Part shown: piece by piece, positions 1 through 8,046 of the stretch | Layout of the letters: each line of letters opens with the position of its first letter | How positions within the stretch are numbered: position 1 is the stretch's first letter | From: a virus | Length of the DNA stretch: 20,544 nt | Reading direction: 5' to 3' (one strand) | IMG/VR virus record: IMGVR_UViG_3300042544_004392 | Coordinates: 1-20,544 of that record | Notes under the pieces: model-generated | Told to the model about the DNA's origin: nothing | Seen by the model: the letters and a program-made list of their open reading frames with translations, nothing else | Database searches by the model: none | Translations under genes and position numbers: made by a program

Positions 1-1404
1 CTCGGACTCGGAGTGCTCGGAGTACAGCAGCCACTTGCCGACACGATGCGCCTGTCCTCGGGAGGTGCAGCCGAGCGCAACGATTTCGCTTTGCACTAGC
101 CCATAGCGAGTAATGCCTGCGGCATCTTCGACGTATTCGACCTTCTGTCGATAGAAATCATCCGGGTCGTTCCAACTGACTAGCACGACCGTATGACGCG
201 CCTTGGCGGACGATCCCTGATACGCAAATTCGCCATCGATCACATTGCTAGGAGCGAACTGATAGACCGCGTCGGTGGGGGCATCTTGCGTGACGGTGAT
301 CGCTCCACCGGACCAGTAGACCATTCCCCGAAAAATTGAGGCCATGTCTTGTACGACCTTGTACGCCTGCTCGCGGGCCTGAAGATACAGATTGCAGGTA
401 AAGCGTGGCTCGAACCCGCCTAGTCCATTGGGCACCTGCTCATCGCAATATTTTGCGCCCCGGTAGAGTGCCCACTTATCAATCTGCGCTTCAGGAATGT
501 AGCTGCCCAGTCCATAGCGAGAGCTGGTCAACAGATCATAAAAACACCAGGCCGGGTTATCCGTCCAAGCGATCTTAAAACTGCCGTTCCACACCCCACT
601 GTAGGAGCGCGTGTTTGGGTCGTAGTTGACCGGTACCCTCACGCGCAAGAGCTTCATATCGTAGCTGCGGCGCGGGATGGATGAAAACTGTGCCGCATCC
701 ACGCGCAATGCGATCAACGCACTGTTGGGGTAGCGGAGCTTGCTTTCGATGACCTCGGTGTACGACTCCAAGAATGTCTTGTTCTGAATCGCCGTTGATG
801 TCGAGTCAGCGGTAATTCGCCGCACCCGAATCTCCCAAGGCGCACTTCCCGTTAATGGCACGTAGTAGCTGCGCTGGTACTTGGTTGTAGTTTTGCCGGA
901 AATCGTGTCTTTGATGACTTCAACAAATCCACCACCATTGGTTTGGCGATCGATGGCAAAGCTGACCTCACTGCCATTTAAGTCGCCATTGGTGGTGTTC
1001 TGGTTGGTCAGTTGAGGCACGCTCACCTTCACACGCACCGCATCCACATCGGCGTCCGTTATCGAGCGAACGACCGGTTGAGTAGCCTTGACCTCCACAC
1101 CCACTGAGATCTCGTTTTCCACTGACGAGAAGCCCGGCACATAGCTTTGCTGCTGGGTGCCGTTACGAGACTCCAGGGTGATGCCGCTGAAATTATTCGT
1201 GCCATCAGCGTTTTGTATCGGCGTGTCATCCAGATACACTGACTGCAAACCAGCGACCAAGCCCTCGATCTCGCCTTCGGAGATCAGATCAACGACGCGC
1301 GCATAGGCTTTGGAGCGCAGACTGTCTGGTGCCTCTTGCGCCACCCGAGCAGCACCGCCACCGCTTTTGCCTCCACCACCGGCGCCAATGATGAGTGACG
1401 TCAT
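1..1404 (-). CDS. J: Tail tip / host-specificity protein J, N-terminal part (partial, runs off left edge)
   Basis: The minus-strand frame is open from an ATG at 1404 to base 1, giving 468 codons without a stop. The rest of the gene lies outside the window. The product begins MTSLIIGAGGGGKSGG, a glycine-rich start typical of lambda J-like central fibre proteins. It continues with segments characteristic of the family, such as SKAYARVVDLISEGEIEGL near residue 35 and VWNGSFKIAWTDNPAWCFYDL near residue 290. In lambda, J forms the tail tip, folds with I, K and L, and its C-terminus binds the host receptor. That receptor-binding end is not present here. The start overlaps the stop of gene I by ATGA (1404-1401), so translation is probably coupled. 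Family assignment is firm; host range cannot be inferred from this part. Confidence 0.93.
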   Translation of the reverse strand, partial: MTSLIIGAGGGGKSGGGAARVAQEAPDSLRSKAYARVVDLISEGEIEGLVAGLQSVYLDDTPIQNADGTNNFSGITLESRNGTQQQSYVPGFSSVENEISVGVEVKATQPVVRSITDADVDAVRVKVSVPQLTNQNTTNGDLNGSEVSFAIDRQTNGGGFVEVIKDTISGKTTTKYQRSYYVPLTGSAPWEIRVRRITADSTSTAIQNKTFLESYTEVIESKLRYPNSALIALRVDAAQFSSIPRRSYDMKLLRVRVPVNYDPNTRSYSGVWNGSFKIAWTDNPAWCFYDLLTSSRYGLGSYIPEAQIDKWALYRGAKYCDEQVPNGLGGFEPRFTCNLYLQAREQAYKVVQDMASIFRGMVYWSGGAITVTQDAPTDAVYQFAPSNVIDGEFAYQGSSAKARHTVVLVSWNDPDDFYRQKVEYVEDAAGITRYGLVQSEIVALGCTSRGQAHRVGKWLLYSEHSESE

Positions 1405-2036
1405 GCCGCCACCTCATCGACATCGATACCAGCACTGATCACAGCAGACCCGACGATTAGCCGGCCATAGCCGACAGGCACCGGATGGCCTTGTGCGGTC
1501 GTATTCACGGCCCCATTAAAGCTGTAACTCGGCTTGTTCTCCGGTTGCTCATAGGGCTCAGCCGCTTTAGGGGTGGGTGCGATCATTTGCGACACGCCGC
1601 CCAGAATCATTGCCGTGCCGACTGAGTAAAGCGTCGATTGCGACAAGAATGCGCCGGACGCCGCCCACCCCATCGGGTTCCACCAGGCGACCGCCAGCAG
1701 CGCAACACCCAGAAGAATCTGCCCCAGACCATCGCCACCGGCACCCGAGATCACCGGCGCGATGGTGACGTTTTGAAGTCCCACAGGATCGTGCAGACGA
1801 TCCATCGTTAGGGCATCGCGACCCGCCAGAACCCGGTATCCCACGCCGCGCTCGCCAGAGGAAACCAGTTCGCGCTCAAGGGATGGAAAATTGGCCACCA
1901 GTGCACGAATGGCCTCAGCGGCCGATGTAATTGCCAGACGATGCCTGCGGCCATAAGTTTTACCAAGCTCACCAAGAAGAATGACTGAAACCATAGCGAA
2001 GGAGGTGGGTAGTAATTTTTTGCCAGTAGCCGCCAT
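1401..2036 (-). CDS. I: Lambda-type tail assembly protein I
   Basis: This encodes 211 residues, close to lambda gpI in length. The N-terminal third (about residues 14-80) resembles a ubiquitin-like fold, with YGRRHRLAITSAAEAIRAL near residue 28. It is followed by a glycine-rich linker and a long hydrophobic stretch (about 104-150, with LLGVALLAVAWW and MILGGVSQMIAP) and a C-terminal tail. This layout and the MAAT beginning match my memory of lambda I. In lambda, I is needed for tail-tip assembly with J, K and L but is not found in the mature virion. The ATG at 2036 lies inside the end of K (68-base overlap). A second ATG at 1994 is possible, but neither has a clear ribosome binding site, so coupling to K translation is likely. 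The stop overlaps the J start. Confidence 0.88.
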   Translation of the reverse strand: MAATGKKLLPTSFAMVSVILLGELGKTYGRRHRLAITSAAEAIRALVANFPSLERELVSSGERGVGYRVLAGRDALTMDRLHDPVGLQNVTIAPVISGAGGDGLGQILLGVALLAVAWWNPMGWAASGAFLSQSTLYSVGTAMILGGVSQMIAPTPKAAEPYEQPENKPSYSFNGAVNTTAQGHPVPVGYGRLIVGSAVISAGIDVDEVAA

Positions 2037-2685
2037 AGACGTCTCGACTGGAGAGCCGTCCCTGCAAGTGATGCAGGATCAATCCATCGCCGAGATAGAC
2101 GGCGGCATGGTTCGGTACCGGTGATGCAACCTGCATCAAGAAGCAGTCCCCGACTTTAAGATCAACGGGGTCAATGACTGAAAAGCCAGCAGCCGCGAAG
2201 TTGTCCAGATACAGGTTTTCGCCACGCTTCCACCATTCATCAAACCGTACAAAGTCAGGTAATGTGATCTGGCGTTCTTTGATAAACCAGTCGCGCACCA
2301 GCGCGTAGCAATCCAGAACACCATGCGACCACTGACGCCCAATCAAGGGGGCGATGTAGCCAGCGGGGATGAGTTCTGACCACTCACCGCCGGGAAAACT
2401 AACGATGTGCCAGATGAGACCGCTGGCTTCACAGGCGACGCGATCGGCCTGACTCGGTTCAGGCGCAAGCCCCGGGTGGCTATGTACGACGCCAACGATT
2501 TCACCTTCGGTATCTGCTGCTGCATAGTCCTCAGGGTGGATCACGAACTGGTCGGACCCGACGCCGATATTGCGACAGCGGATATACGTCTCTCGACCTT
2601 TACGGATAACCAAGAGCCCACAGGCTTCACGTGGGAACGCCTCGCGGGCGTGCTCGAACGCCAGCGTTTGGTTCGAAGCCAGCAT
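1969..2685 (-). CDS. K: Tail assembly protein K: JAMM/MPN peptidase plus NlpC/P60 domain
   Basis: This encodes 238 residues with two enzymatic domains. The first (about 1-110) is a JAB1/MPN metalloprotease domain with Glu20, the HSHP motif (His68, His70), Ser78 and Asp81, spaced as in a JAMM zinc site. The second (about 115-238) is an NlpC/P60 cysteine peptidase domain with catalytic Cys126 in DCYALVRDWF and His193 in NHAAVYLGDG. Lambda K has the same fusion and acts in tail-tip assembly; the NlpC/P60 part may cut peptidoglycan. The frame stays open upstream to 2757. The ATG at 2685 is preferred because it starts the domain and forms TAATG with the stop of L. The 3' end overlaps I by 68 bases. 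Confidence 0.92.
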   Translation of the reverse strand: MLASNQTLAFEHAREAFPREACGLLVIRKGRETYIRCRNIGVGSDQFVIHPEDYAAADTEGEIVGVVHSHPGLAPEPSQADRVACEASGLIWHIVSFPGGEWSELIPAGYIAPLIGRQWSHGVLDCYALVRDWFIKERQITLPDFVRFDEWWKRGENLYLDNFAAAGFSVIDPVDLKVGDCFLMQVASPVPNHAAVYLGDGLILHHLQGRLSSRDVYGGYWQKITTHLLRYGFSHSSW

Positions 2686-3389
2686 TAGCGAAATAACCCT
2701 GCTGCGGGAAATCCCCCGAATGGCAATTCGGCAGTCTGGCCAAATCGTGCCTGACAAGACGAGAGACGTTTGCCGCAGATGTCTTGCGAGCTGGCAGTGA
2801 CTCTTTGGTCGTTCGCATCAAAGTAACTGGTGCCGGTATAGCCACATTCACTGCTGCGGTAACGCCACGGACAGACGTTTTGCACGATCTGTCGACGTGG
2901 CAGATTCACCCCCTCCAAGTCGAAGGAAGCAGCGAGTTCGAACTCGATCACATCGCGTGTCTCACGTGATTTACGATCGATGTAGAAGATGTCATCTGCA
3001 AATTCAGCAGACGGGTCTGCTGTGGGATTGACACCTCCCGGAAAATTCACCGCATCCAGATATTTGGCCAGTGTGCGCTTGCGGGTAATCTTCGCACCGA
3101 CCAGATCTTGGTAGGTCAGCACCAAGGCTGTGATCGCACCTGTGATATTGGCGACCTTCAGTTTGGGTCTGGGGATCTGCCCGTTACCGTTGAACTCAAA
3201 CCCTTCGACCTGAATCGGGAATGCATCATAAGCGTTACCTTGCCAGACTACACGCTGCTGTAATGCATTGGTGCCGGCGTGAAAATAAACCATGCCCTGA
3301 CCAAAGAGCGATAGATCCAATACGAAAAGCTCAATAACAGCACTGGGTGCGAGCTTTTGTATTTCAGCGTGGATGGCGGCAGACGTCAT
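2685..3389 (-). CDS. L: Minor tail tip protein L with likely iron-sulfur cluster
   Basis: This encodes 234 residues, almost the length of lambda gpL. The N-terminal part includes FVLDLSLFG and VYFHAGTNALQQRVVWQGNAY, which are typical of the phage minor tail protein L family. The C-terminal part carries four cysteines at 173, 182, 205 and 212 (CPW, CGY, CGK, CQA). In lambda gpL four cysteines with nearly this spacing bind a [4Fe-4S] cluster, so the same is inferred here. The protein sits in the tail tip between the tube and J. The start overlaps the M stop by ATGA (3389-3386), and the stop overlaps the K start by one base. Confidence 0.92.
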   Translation of the reverse strand: MTSAAIHAEIQKLAPSAVIELFVLDLSLFGQGMVYFHAGTNALQQRVVWQGNAYDAFPIQVEGFEFNGNGQIPRPKLKVANITGAITALVLTYQDLVGAKITRKRTLAKYLDAVNFPGGVNPTADPSAEFADDIFYIDRKSRETRDVIEFELAASFDLEGVNLPRRQIVQNVCPWRYRSSECGYTGTSYFDANDQRVTASSQDICGKRLSSCQARFGQTAELPFGGFPAAGLFR

Positions 3390-3721
3390 AGATCAAACAC
3401 CTGCTTAAACGTGGCACGTACGGTCTCGATGTTGGGCTCATCTACAGACCGACTCCATTCCTCGCAGATGAATTTGCCCACCACACCAGCAGGCGTGGTC
3501 CATGTAAACGATTCGACCGCACCGCGCGCGCGCAAAAAGGCATCAATTGCAGCCGCCTCGGTCGTTGTTTTGCCTCGAAACTCCAGTGACCACACTTCAG
3601 GCTGCGTGTTGATCCCAAAAGCCAGTCGCTGCTCATAGCCGTCCCCAAAGGCAACCCGGCGAACGGTGGGGCGAATCGTGAGGCTGGCGCCTGTAGAGGC
3701 AATCCAGGTGAAGGTCGCCAT
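3386..3721 (-). CDS. M: Minor tail protein M
   Basis: This encodes 111 residues, matching lambda gpM in size and position. The sequence has the family pattern FGDGYEQRLAFGINTQPEVW (about 26-45), followed by SFTWTTPAG and a C-terminal ATFKQVFDL. Gp M-like proteins (phage minor tail protein family) form part of the distal tail ring that joins the tube to the tip proteins L and J. The ATG at 3721 follows the tape-measure TAA (3724-3722) with no gap. The stop overlaps the L start by ATGA. The M-L-K-I-J order is the lambda order, which supports the call. Confidence 0.92.
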   Translation of the reverse strand: MATFTWIASTGASLTIRPTVRRVAFGDGYEQRLAFGINTQPEVWSLEFRGKTTTEAAAIDAFLRARGAVESFTWTTPAGVVGKFICEEWSRSVDEPNIETVRATFKQVFDL

Positions 3722-6556
3722 TTACAGAGCTCGCCGCGAATCCAGTAGGCCGCCTGCGCGCTTTTGCGCAAGCAGCTCTTGCCGAACGGCGCTGGCAATG
3801 GCCCGCCCCAAATCACGCCCACCCGACTCATCCCCACGAGCCGCTGTACCGGCCTCCGTCACGTTCACAGAGATGTTGAATACGTCGCCACCGGAAGCAC
3901 CCACTCCGTTTCCTTGCAAGGACACCGGAATCGTTCGACCATCGGGCAGCGGTACATAAGCCTCGGGTCGGGAGCCTTCGCCAAAGAGCGCCAGTTGGGG
4001 TGAGGTTGCCACGCCCCCCGAGGCATAAGCGCGAAGCGGGACAGGACCGCTGCTGCTCATGATGCCGCCATCGGCAAACGGGAACATCGAGCCGATCGCT
4101 TTTGCCAGTGGCCCGGTAATGGCGCTTTGTATCTGTATGCGGATCAAATCGGTAATGATGGATTGCGCGAGGCTCCTGAAGCTCAACTTGCCCGTCAAAA
4201 CAAACTGCGTCAGTGCATCGGTCATGCCGGTGAAAGCACTGCGGGTGGCGTTTTCCATCTGGCGACCGACCTGCGAGGCTTCTTCCGAGACGTCTTTCAA
4301 AGCTTTACTGATACCTGCGGATGGATCAGAGAGTTCTCTTGCCCGTTGGGCCAGCTGCTCAGACGCCGTGGCTGCCCGCTGGGCTGCTTCAGCGATGCTT
4401 TTGAAAGAGTCAGCAAACTTTTCGTTGCCCGGCGAGGCCGAGGCAATGGCTTCAGCTTGGGTGGCCAGCTTGGTCAGCTCCTCGGCGCTTCTCTGTCGCG
4501 CTTGCGAGAGCAAGGTTAACGAGGCGACTTCGGAGAGGGTGCGGGATTCCCGCTGGGTCTTGATTTGTTCTTCGACCGAGGCCAATTCCATCTGGCCACG
4601 TTGCGCCTGCTCCTGCAGGTCTTTCAACGTCTCTGCCGGCTGGCGAATTAAACGCTCGACATTAGCCTGCTGCGCATCGCGCTCTAAGGTTGCTCGCTTT
4701 TTCGCGATTTCAGAGAGCTTATCTTCATACTTCAGTTTGTCTTGAACCGTCTTGGCATCTTTACGCAGGGCCACCTCAAGCAGCAGTTCCTGCTCGGCGT
4801 AAAGCGAGCCGATTTTATTGACGAAATCCTGTTGCGCCGCGACGCGTGCCTGGCTGGCTTCTTTAAAACTGATATAGCCGGCGTTTTCATACAGGTCGAT
4901 CAATCGCTGGCGGTCTTTCAGGATGCCGGACTCTTCATCGACAAAGCGCTGTAGCTCTTTGACCTCGTTATCGATGCCCGCCATCGACTGGCTGGCAGTG
5001 ATGGATGACACTTTAAAGAAGTTTTCCAGATTAGCTTGAGAAGCTTGGCGCTCAATATTCGAGCGTTTGGACGCAATCTCATCGAGCTTGTCCTGGAGCT
5101 TTAATTTTTCCTGAACTGTTTTTGCATTGGCCTGCAAGTTCTTTTTGACCACCGCTTCTTCTTGATCGTAAATCGAGCGTATCTTGGTCAAATAAGCTTC
5201 TTCGGCAGCCGCCCGCGCTGTGGCAGCTTCTTCGGTGCTGATTAAGCCTGAACTCTGGTAGGTGTCGATGATGCGCTGACGGTCTCGCAAGAGCGAGCTT
5301 TCTTCACCAACGGCCCGATCCAAGGCCCGCACCTGGTTCTCCATCGCGGATAAGGCATTGCTCGAATTCGCACCGTCAGCTGTGTTGTAGTTCAGACGCT
5401 TACGCGGTGCGGCTTGCCCATGATCGCCACCGCCAGCACCCTGGCGAATTGCCTCAAATCGCTTCTCTAATGCGTCTGCCAGCAAGGGCATATTCCACAG
5501 GTCTGCATAATTCTGGTTCGCCTGCCGGACAATCTCGTTGCGCTTGGTGAGTGCTTCTTTCAGTTTCGCGCGGTTCTTTTCTGAGAAGGGATTCATCCCT
5601 TCACCACCACCCAGGAAGGTCCCGGCTAATTCAATATCCGCCCACACGGCTTGGAAGCTGCCGACCATGGCTTGCACGGACTTGCCAATCGCCCGCAGGG
5701 CATCGATCACCACCGCCAATGAGTAGGCTGCGGTCTCAGCCCAGGTCGTAATCGACTTGTCCTGCTGGAGCTTTTGCATTCCTTTGACCGCATCGTCCGA
5801 GCCCAGCAAGATTTTCTTCAACTCTTCACCCAAAGCATTCATCGCAGGAATCGACGAAGTCACAATCGTCTGGGCGATGTAGCTGTACTCTGCCCGTGTT
5901 CTCGCCATGGCTTTGATGGCATGCTCGGCAGCGAGGACTTGTTCTGCCGAGAGCCGGATATTCAAATCCTGGTTGTCGGCCAGGTCCTTCAAAAAGGGCA
6001 GCATGCCGGCGCCGGACTTGCCGAACAATTCCATCGCAATCGCGGTCTTCCCTGCGCCATCTTCGAATTGCGCCAGTTTTAACGCGATGTCATTCATCAC
6101 TTCAGCCGGGTCGCGCAGGTTGCCGGCTGTATCGCGGGCATCCACCCCGAGAAACTGCAAGGCCTTGGTAGCACCGGCCGCTTCATCATCGACGCCGGCC
6201 ATACCCTTGGCCAACTTGGCGAGACTGCCTCCAATATTCTCAAGCGTGGTGTGCGAAATAGTCGCTACCGCCTGAAACCCCGACAGCGCCTCGATACTGG
6301 CGCCCGTTTGCTCGGACAGACCTTGTAATGCGGCCGCAGCCTCCAGGGTTTGAAGGACGAAGTCCTTGATTGCAGTGACCGACGTGACCCCCACAGCAAT
6401 CGCAAAGGCTGACTTGGCCACATTGGCGACACTCTGCAATGAGGCTTTCATCTCATTGGCGTGCTTATCCAACAGACGCGCGCTTTTCCCCAGATCCGCA
6501 TGAAACTCGGCCGTCTCAGCAGCGAGCTTGACGACTAGGGAACCAATATCAGCCAT
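3722..6556 (-). CDS. H: Tail tape measure protein (lambda H family)
   Basis: This encodes 944 residues and is the longest gene in the window, as expected for a tape measure. It sets tail length and is ejected with the DNA. Residues about 1-230 are helical and carry the family start (GSLVVKLAAETAEFHADL). A hydrophobic stretch lies at about 48-63. Residues about 400-640 are charged coiled coil built from two copies of a 123-residue unit. The C-terminal part (about 760-830, with GMTDALTQFVLTGKLSFRSL) matches the lambda-type tape-measure C-terminal domain. It is followed by a Gly-rich segment. At 0.15 nm per residue the tail would be about 140 nm. The ATG at 6556 overlaps the end of the T frame by eight bases (ATGGCTGA), and the TAA abuts M. 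Confidence 0.95.
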   Translation of the reverse strand: MADIGSLVVKLAAETAEFHADLGKSARLLDKHANEMKASLQSVANVAKSAFAIAVGVTSVTAIKDFVLQTLEAAAALQGLSEQTGASIEALSGFQAVATISHTTLENIGGSLAKLAKGMAGVDDEAAGATKALQFLGVDARDTAGNLRDPAEVMNDIALKLAQFEDGAGKTAIAMELFGKSGAGMLPFLKDLADNQDLNIRLSAEQVLAAEHAIKAMARTRAEYSYIAQTIVTSSIPAMNALGEELKKILLGSDDAVKGMQKLQQDKSITTWAETAAYSLAVVIDALRAIGKSVQAMVGSFQAVWADIELAGTFLGGGEGMNPFSEKNRAKLKEALTKRNEIVRQANQNYADLWNMPLLADALEKRFEAIRQGAGGGDHGQAAPRKRLNYNTADGANSSNALSAMENQVRALDRAVGEESSLLRDRQRIIDTYQSSGLISTEEAATARAAAEEAYLTKIRSIYDQEEAVVKKNLQANAKTVQEKLKLQDKLDEIASKRSNIERQASQANLENFFKVSSITASQSMAGIDNEVKELQRFVDEESGILKDRQRLIDLYENAGYISFKEASQARVAAQQDFVNKIGSLYAEQELLLEVALRKDAKTVQDKLKYEDKLSEIAKKRATLERDAQQANVERLIRQPAETLKDLQEQAQRGQMELASVEEQIKTQRESRTLSEVASLTLLSQARQRSAEELTKLATQAEAIASASPGNEKFADSFKSIAEAAQRAATASEQLAQRARELSDPSAGISKALKDVSEEASQVGRQMENATRSAFTGMTDALTQFVLTGKLSFRSLAQSIITDLIRIQIQSAITGPLAKAIGSMFPFADGGIMSSSGPVPLRAYASGGVATSPQLALFGEGSRPEAYVPLPDGRTIPVSLQGNGVGASGGDVFNISVNVTEAGTAARGDESGGRDLGRAIASAVRQELLAQKRAGGLLDSRRAL
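4649..5344 (-). repeat. Tandem duplication inside the tape measure gene (123-codon period)
   Basis: Residues 405-513 (bases 5344-5018) and 528-636 (bases 4975-4649) align without gaps at an offset of 123 residues. Matching landmarks are EES at 418 and 541, DRQR at 425 and 548, AKTVQ at 478 and 601, and QAN at 507 and 630. The protein sequence has diverged but heptad-like spacing is kept. This is most simply a past in-frame duplication of 369 bases, which would lengthen the tail by about 18 nm if the segment is a straight helix. Confidence 0.9.
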
Positions 6557-7222
6557 GTTTCTTTAATTTGTGGGCAAACATTGCCTTGAATTGCGCAATG
6601 TTTTGCTGGGATGGATCGGGTTGAGTTTGCTTCTTGATGAACGGCATGAAGTCGTCCGGGGCGAAGGGTCGGGAATGCGGAGACCGGTGGGCATTGGCAA
6701 AGGTGGCCGCGATAAGCCCGCCTCTAAAATCCGCCCGAAATTCGCCAAAAGGCTCCAGTTCATAGAAGGCCATCCATTCCGAGAGTTCGTCCGAGCCTAT
6801 TTTTCCTAGTAAGTCACGCACCGTCATGCCCAAAGCCAGTGCCAGCCGAAAGGCAAAGCGGCGCACCGGCCGGGCATCTAGGCTTTTTTTGCGGCATCGA
6901 CCGCATCCGTACCAATACCGTTGATTCGCTGGGCAATCGTAAAAACGCGGTCCAGCGCGCGAGCACTCTTATTTCCCAGCGCAGCCACTTCAGCATCGGT
7001 AAACAGCCGCGTGCCTGCGGCGTCGCACAGGGTCAGTGACACGAGACGCGCTCTGACGTTCTCCATTCGACCTTCCTTACCGATCAGGCTCGCTTCAAAG
7101 GCATCGCGGTCAGCTCCGGTCATCGTGCGCACCATCACGTCACCTCCCCATTCGGGAATGGCAATGCATTCCAGGGGAAGATCATTGGCAGCAAGGATGG
7201 ATTCTTTGTTCAGCAGGTTCAT
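6549..7222 (-). CDS. GT: G-T tail assembly chaperone fusion made by -1 frameshift
   Basis: The T frame lies one base back from the G frame and has no convincing start of its own. Its first possible start is a GTG at 6866 without a ribosome binding site. A ribosome that slips by -1 at 6890-6884 reads 113 codons of G, then AGC CTA GAT and the T frame to the TGA at 6551-6549, giving a fusion of 224 residues. In lambda the G and G-T proteins chaperone the tape measure and recruit tail tube subunits. The position here, between the tail tube and tape measure genes, is the same. The T part is helical, ends in a basic FAHKLKKHG, and its stop lies within the tape measure start. The mechanism is inferred from sequence; the layout is classical. 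Confidence 0.85.
6878..7222 (-). CDS. G: Tail assembly chaperone G
   Basis: This is the unshifted product, 114 residues ending DAAKKA at a TAG (6880-6878). The frame is open to 7249, but the ATG at 7222 is preferred because GGAGG lies nine bases upstream. It starts five bases after the end of the tail tube gene (stop at 7229-7227). The sequence (IPEWGGDVMVRTMTGADRDAFEAS near residue 24) fits phage tail assembly chaperones of siphophages. Lambda gpG binds the tape measure protein during tail assembly and is absent from the virion. Most ribosomes should make this short form, with a minority continuing into T. Confidence 0.88.
   Translation of the reverse strand: MNLLNKESILAANDLPLECIAIPEWGGDVMVRTMTGADRDAFEASLIGKEGRMENVRARLVSLTLCDAAGTRLFTDAEVAALGNKSARALDRVFTIAQRINGIGTDAVDAAKKA
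6884..6890 (-). promoter_or_regulatory. Programmed -1 frameshift slippery site A AAA AAA
   Basis: On the minus strand the end of G reads GCA AAA AAA GCC TAG, so seven A residues form an X XXY YYZ type heptamer (A AAA AAA G) just one codon before the stop. Slipping back one base joins G to T without loss of reading. Lambda uses G GGA AAG at the same place. Whether a downstream pairing structure helps is not evident to me. Confidence 0.85.
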
Positions 7223-7226
7223 GGTT

Positions 7227-7637
7227 TTATGCCTCCGTGATATCGCCATCGATCTCGATCGTTACCGACGCTTCGACAACTGCATCGACACCCCCCTGAA
7301 CGCTGAACTGGGTGACATACCCGTAAAACGTCCAGACAGTGGGGATGGTGTCCGTAAAAGTGATGCGAAACTGTTGTCGGACACGATTCGCCCGGTCAGT
7401 GCGCAAGCCGTCGTGCACCGCATTGTCGGGATCAAAATGCAACGTCAGAGAAAGCGAGCCTTCATCCCGCAGACCCATACGCTTCTCTTTTGCCGTGGAC
7501 GAGAGGTTCGTGACATCAATGACCTGGGCTTGTCCACCCGGACCTTGGAAGGAAACAATATTCGGTATCGTCTCAAAGGCAGTGGTGCCCATTCTGGCAA
7601 TCGTGATGCCCTGGGCGATGATCGCGGTACTTGACAT
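7227..7637 (-). CDS. Major tail tube protein
   Basis: This encodes 136 residues. It lies between the tail terminator and chaperone genes, where siphophages encode the tail tube subunit. It has the small tube-protein pattern: an N-terminal beta segment with IDVTNLSSTAKEK (about 40-52), GSLSLTLHFDPDN (about 61-73), and a C-terminal FYGYVTQFSVQGGVDAVVEA. Subunits stack as hexameric rings around the tape measure. The ATG at 7637 has GGAG seven bases upstream, directly after a run of eight T. The leader between this gene and the preceding stop carries three small stem-loops, unlike the tightly packed genes on either side. Confidence 0.85.
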   Translation of the reverse strand: MSSTAIIAQGITIARMGTTAFETIPNIVSFQGPGGQAQVIDVTNLSSTAKEKRMGLRDEGSLSLTLHFDPDNAVHDGLRTDRANRVRQQFRITFTDTIPTVWTFYGYVTQFSVQGGVDAVVEASVTIEIDGDITEA

Positions 7638-7644
7638 GCGTAGT

Positions 7645-7715
7645 CTCCAAAAAAAAGAAAAGGGGTTTTGGGGCCCGGAAGGGCCACATTAAAATGTTTG
7701 CTAGAGGTGGCTAGC
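7645..7715 (-). promoter_or_regulatory. Stem-loop leader before the tail tube gene
   Basis: In minus-strand order this leader has GCTAG/CTAGC (7715-7711 with 7704-7700), ACATT-TT-AATGT (7697-7686) and GGCCC-TTCC-GGGCC (7685-7672), followed by a C-rich stretch, T8 (7656-7649) and then the GGAG ribosome binding site. The T run lies about 15 bases past the GC hairpin, so this is not a canonical terminator. It could stabilise or mark a processed end for the tail tube mRNA. Confidence 0.4.
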
Positions 7716-8046
7716 GGAGATAGGTGTAGTCGACCGTGATTCGGTACACGCGGGCTTCTTCATCGAATCCGCTATTAACCATACGGACATCAGACACCGT
7801 ATCGATCGCGGCCATCACCGATCCCAGGACTTCGTCTTGAAGTTGATTCGCTGCTTGCAGCGTCTTGGCATACACATCGACCTGCATGCGCAGTCGCACA
7901 ACACCGTGCAGGCCGTTAATGCCGATAACCTGCTCAGTGGCTACGGGTGTGTAGACGATGTAAGGGAATGCAGTCTCGCCTGGTGCGATCAAGGCGAACA
8001 CGCGCGTCTGGGCCAGATGCTTGATTGCTTGATAAAAGTATTGCAT
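7711..8046 (-). CDS. DUF3168 tail completion/terminator protein (lambda U-like role)
   Basis: This encodes 111 residues with the DUF3168 pattern: a helical start, FPYIVYTPVATEQ (about 27-39), VRLRMQVDVYAKTLQAANQLQDEV (about 50-73) and a C-terminal YRITVDYTYL. The family is structurally related to lambda gpU and HK97 gp10-neighbour tail terminators, which cap the finished tail and join it to the head. Its place just before the tail tube gene fits. The start forms TGATG with the upstream stop (8048-8044), so translation is coupled. The TAG at 7713-7711 sits inside a short hairpin of the tail tube leader. Confidence 0.85.
   Translation of the reverse strand: MQYFYQAIKHLAQTRVFALIAPGETAFPYIVYTPVATEQVIGINGLHGVVRLRMQVDVYAKTLQAANQLQDEVLGSVMAAIDTVSDVRMVNSGFDEEARVYRITVDYTYLR

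Noticed and set aside
4059-4745. Plus-strand frame of 228 codons opposite the tape measure gene
   Set aside because: It is antisense to a well-supported coding region, has Ser/Ala/Cys-rich composition typical of complementary frames, and has no domain or binding site.
6921-7634. Plus-strand frame of 237 codons opposite the tail tube and G genes
   Set aside because: Shadow of two recognised minus-strand genes; the predicted protein is Arg/Ser-rich and has no known domain.
7672-7685. Canonical intrinsic terminator before the tail tube gene
   Set aside because: The stem is only five pairs, and the T8 run is about 15 bases past it instead of adjacent.
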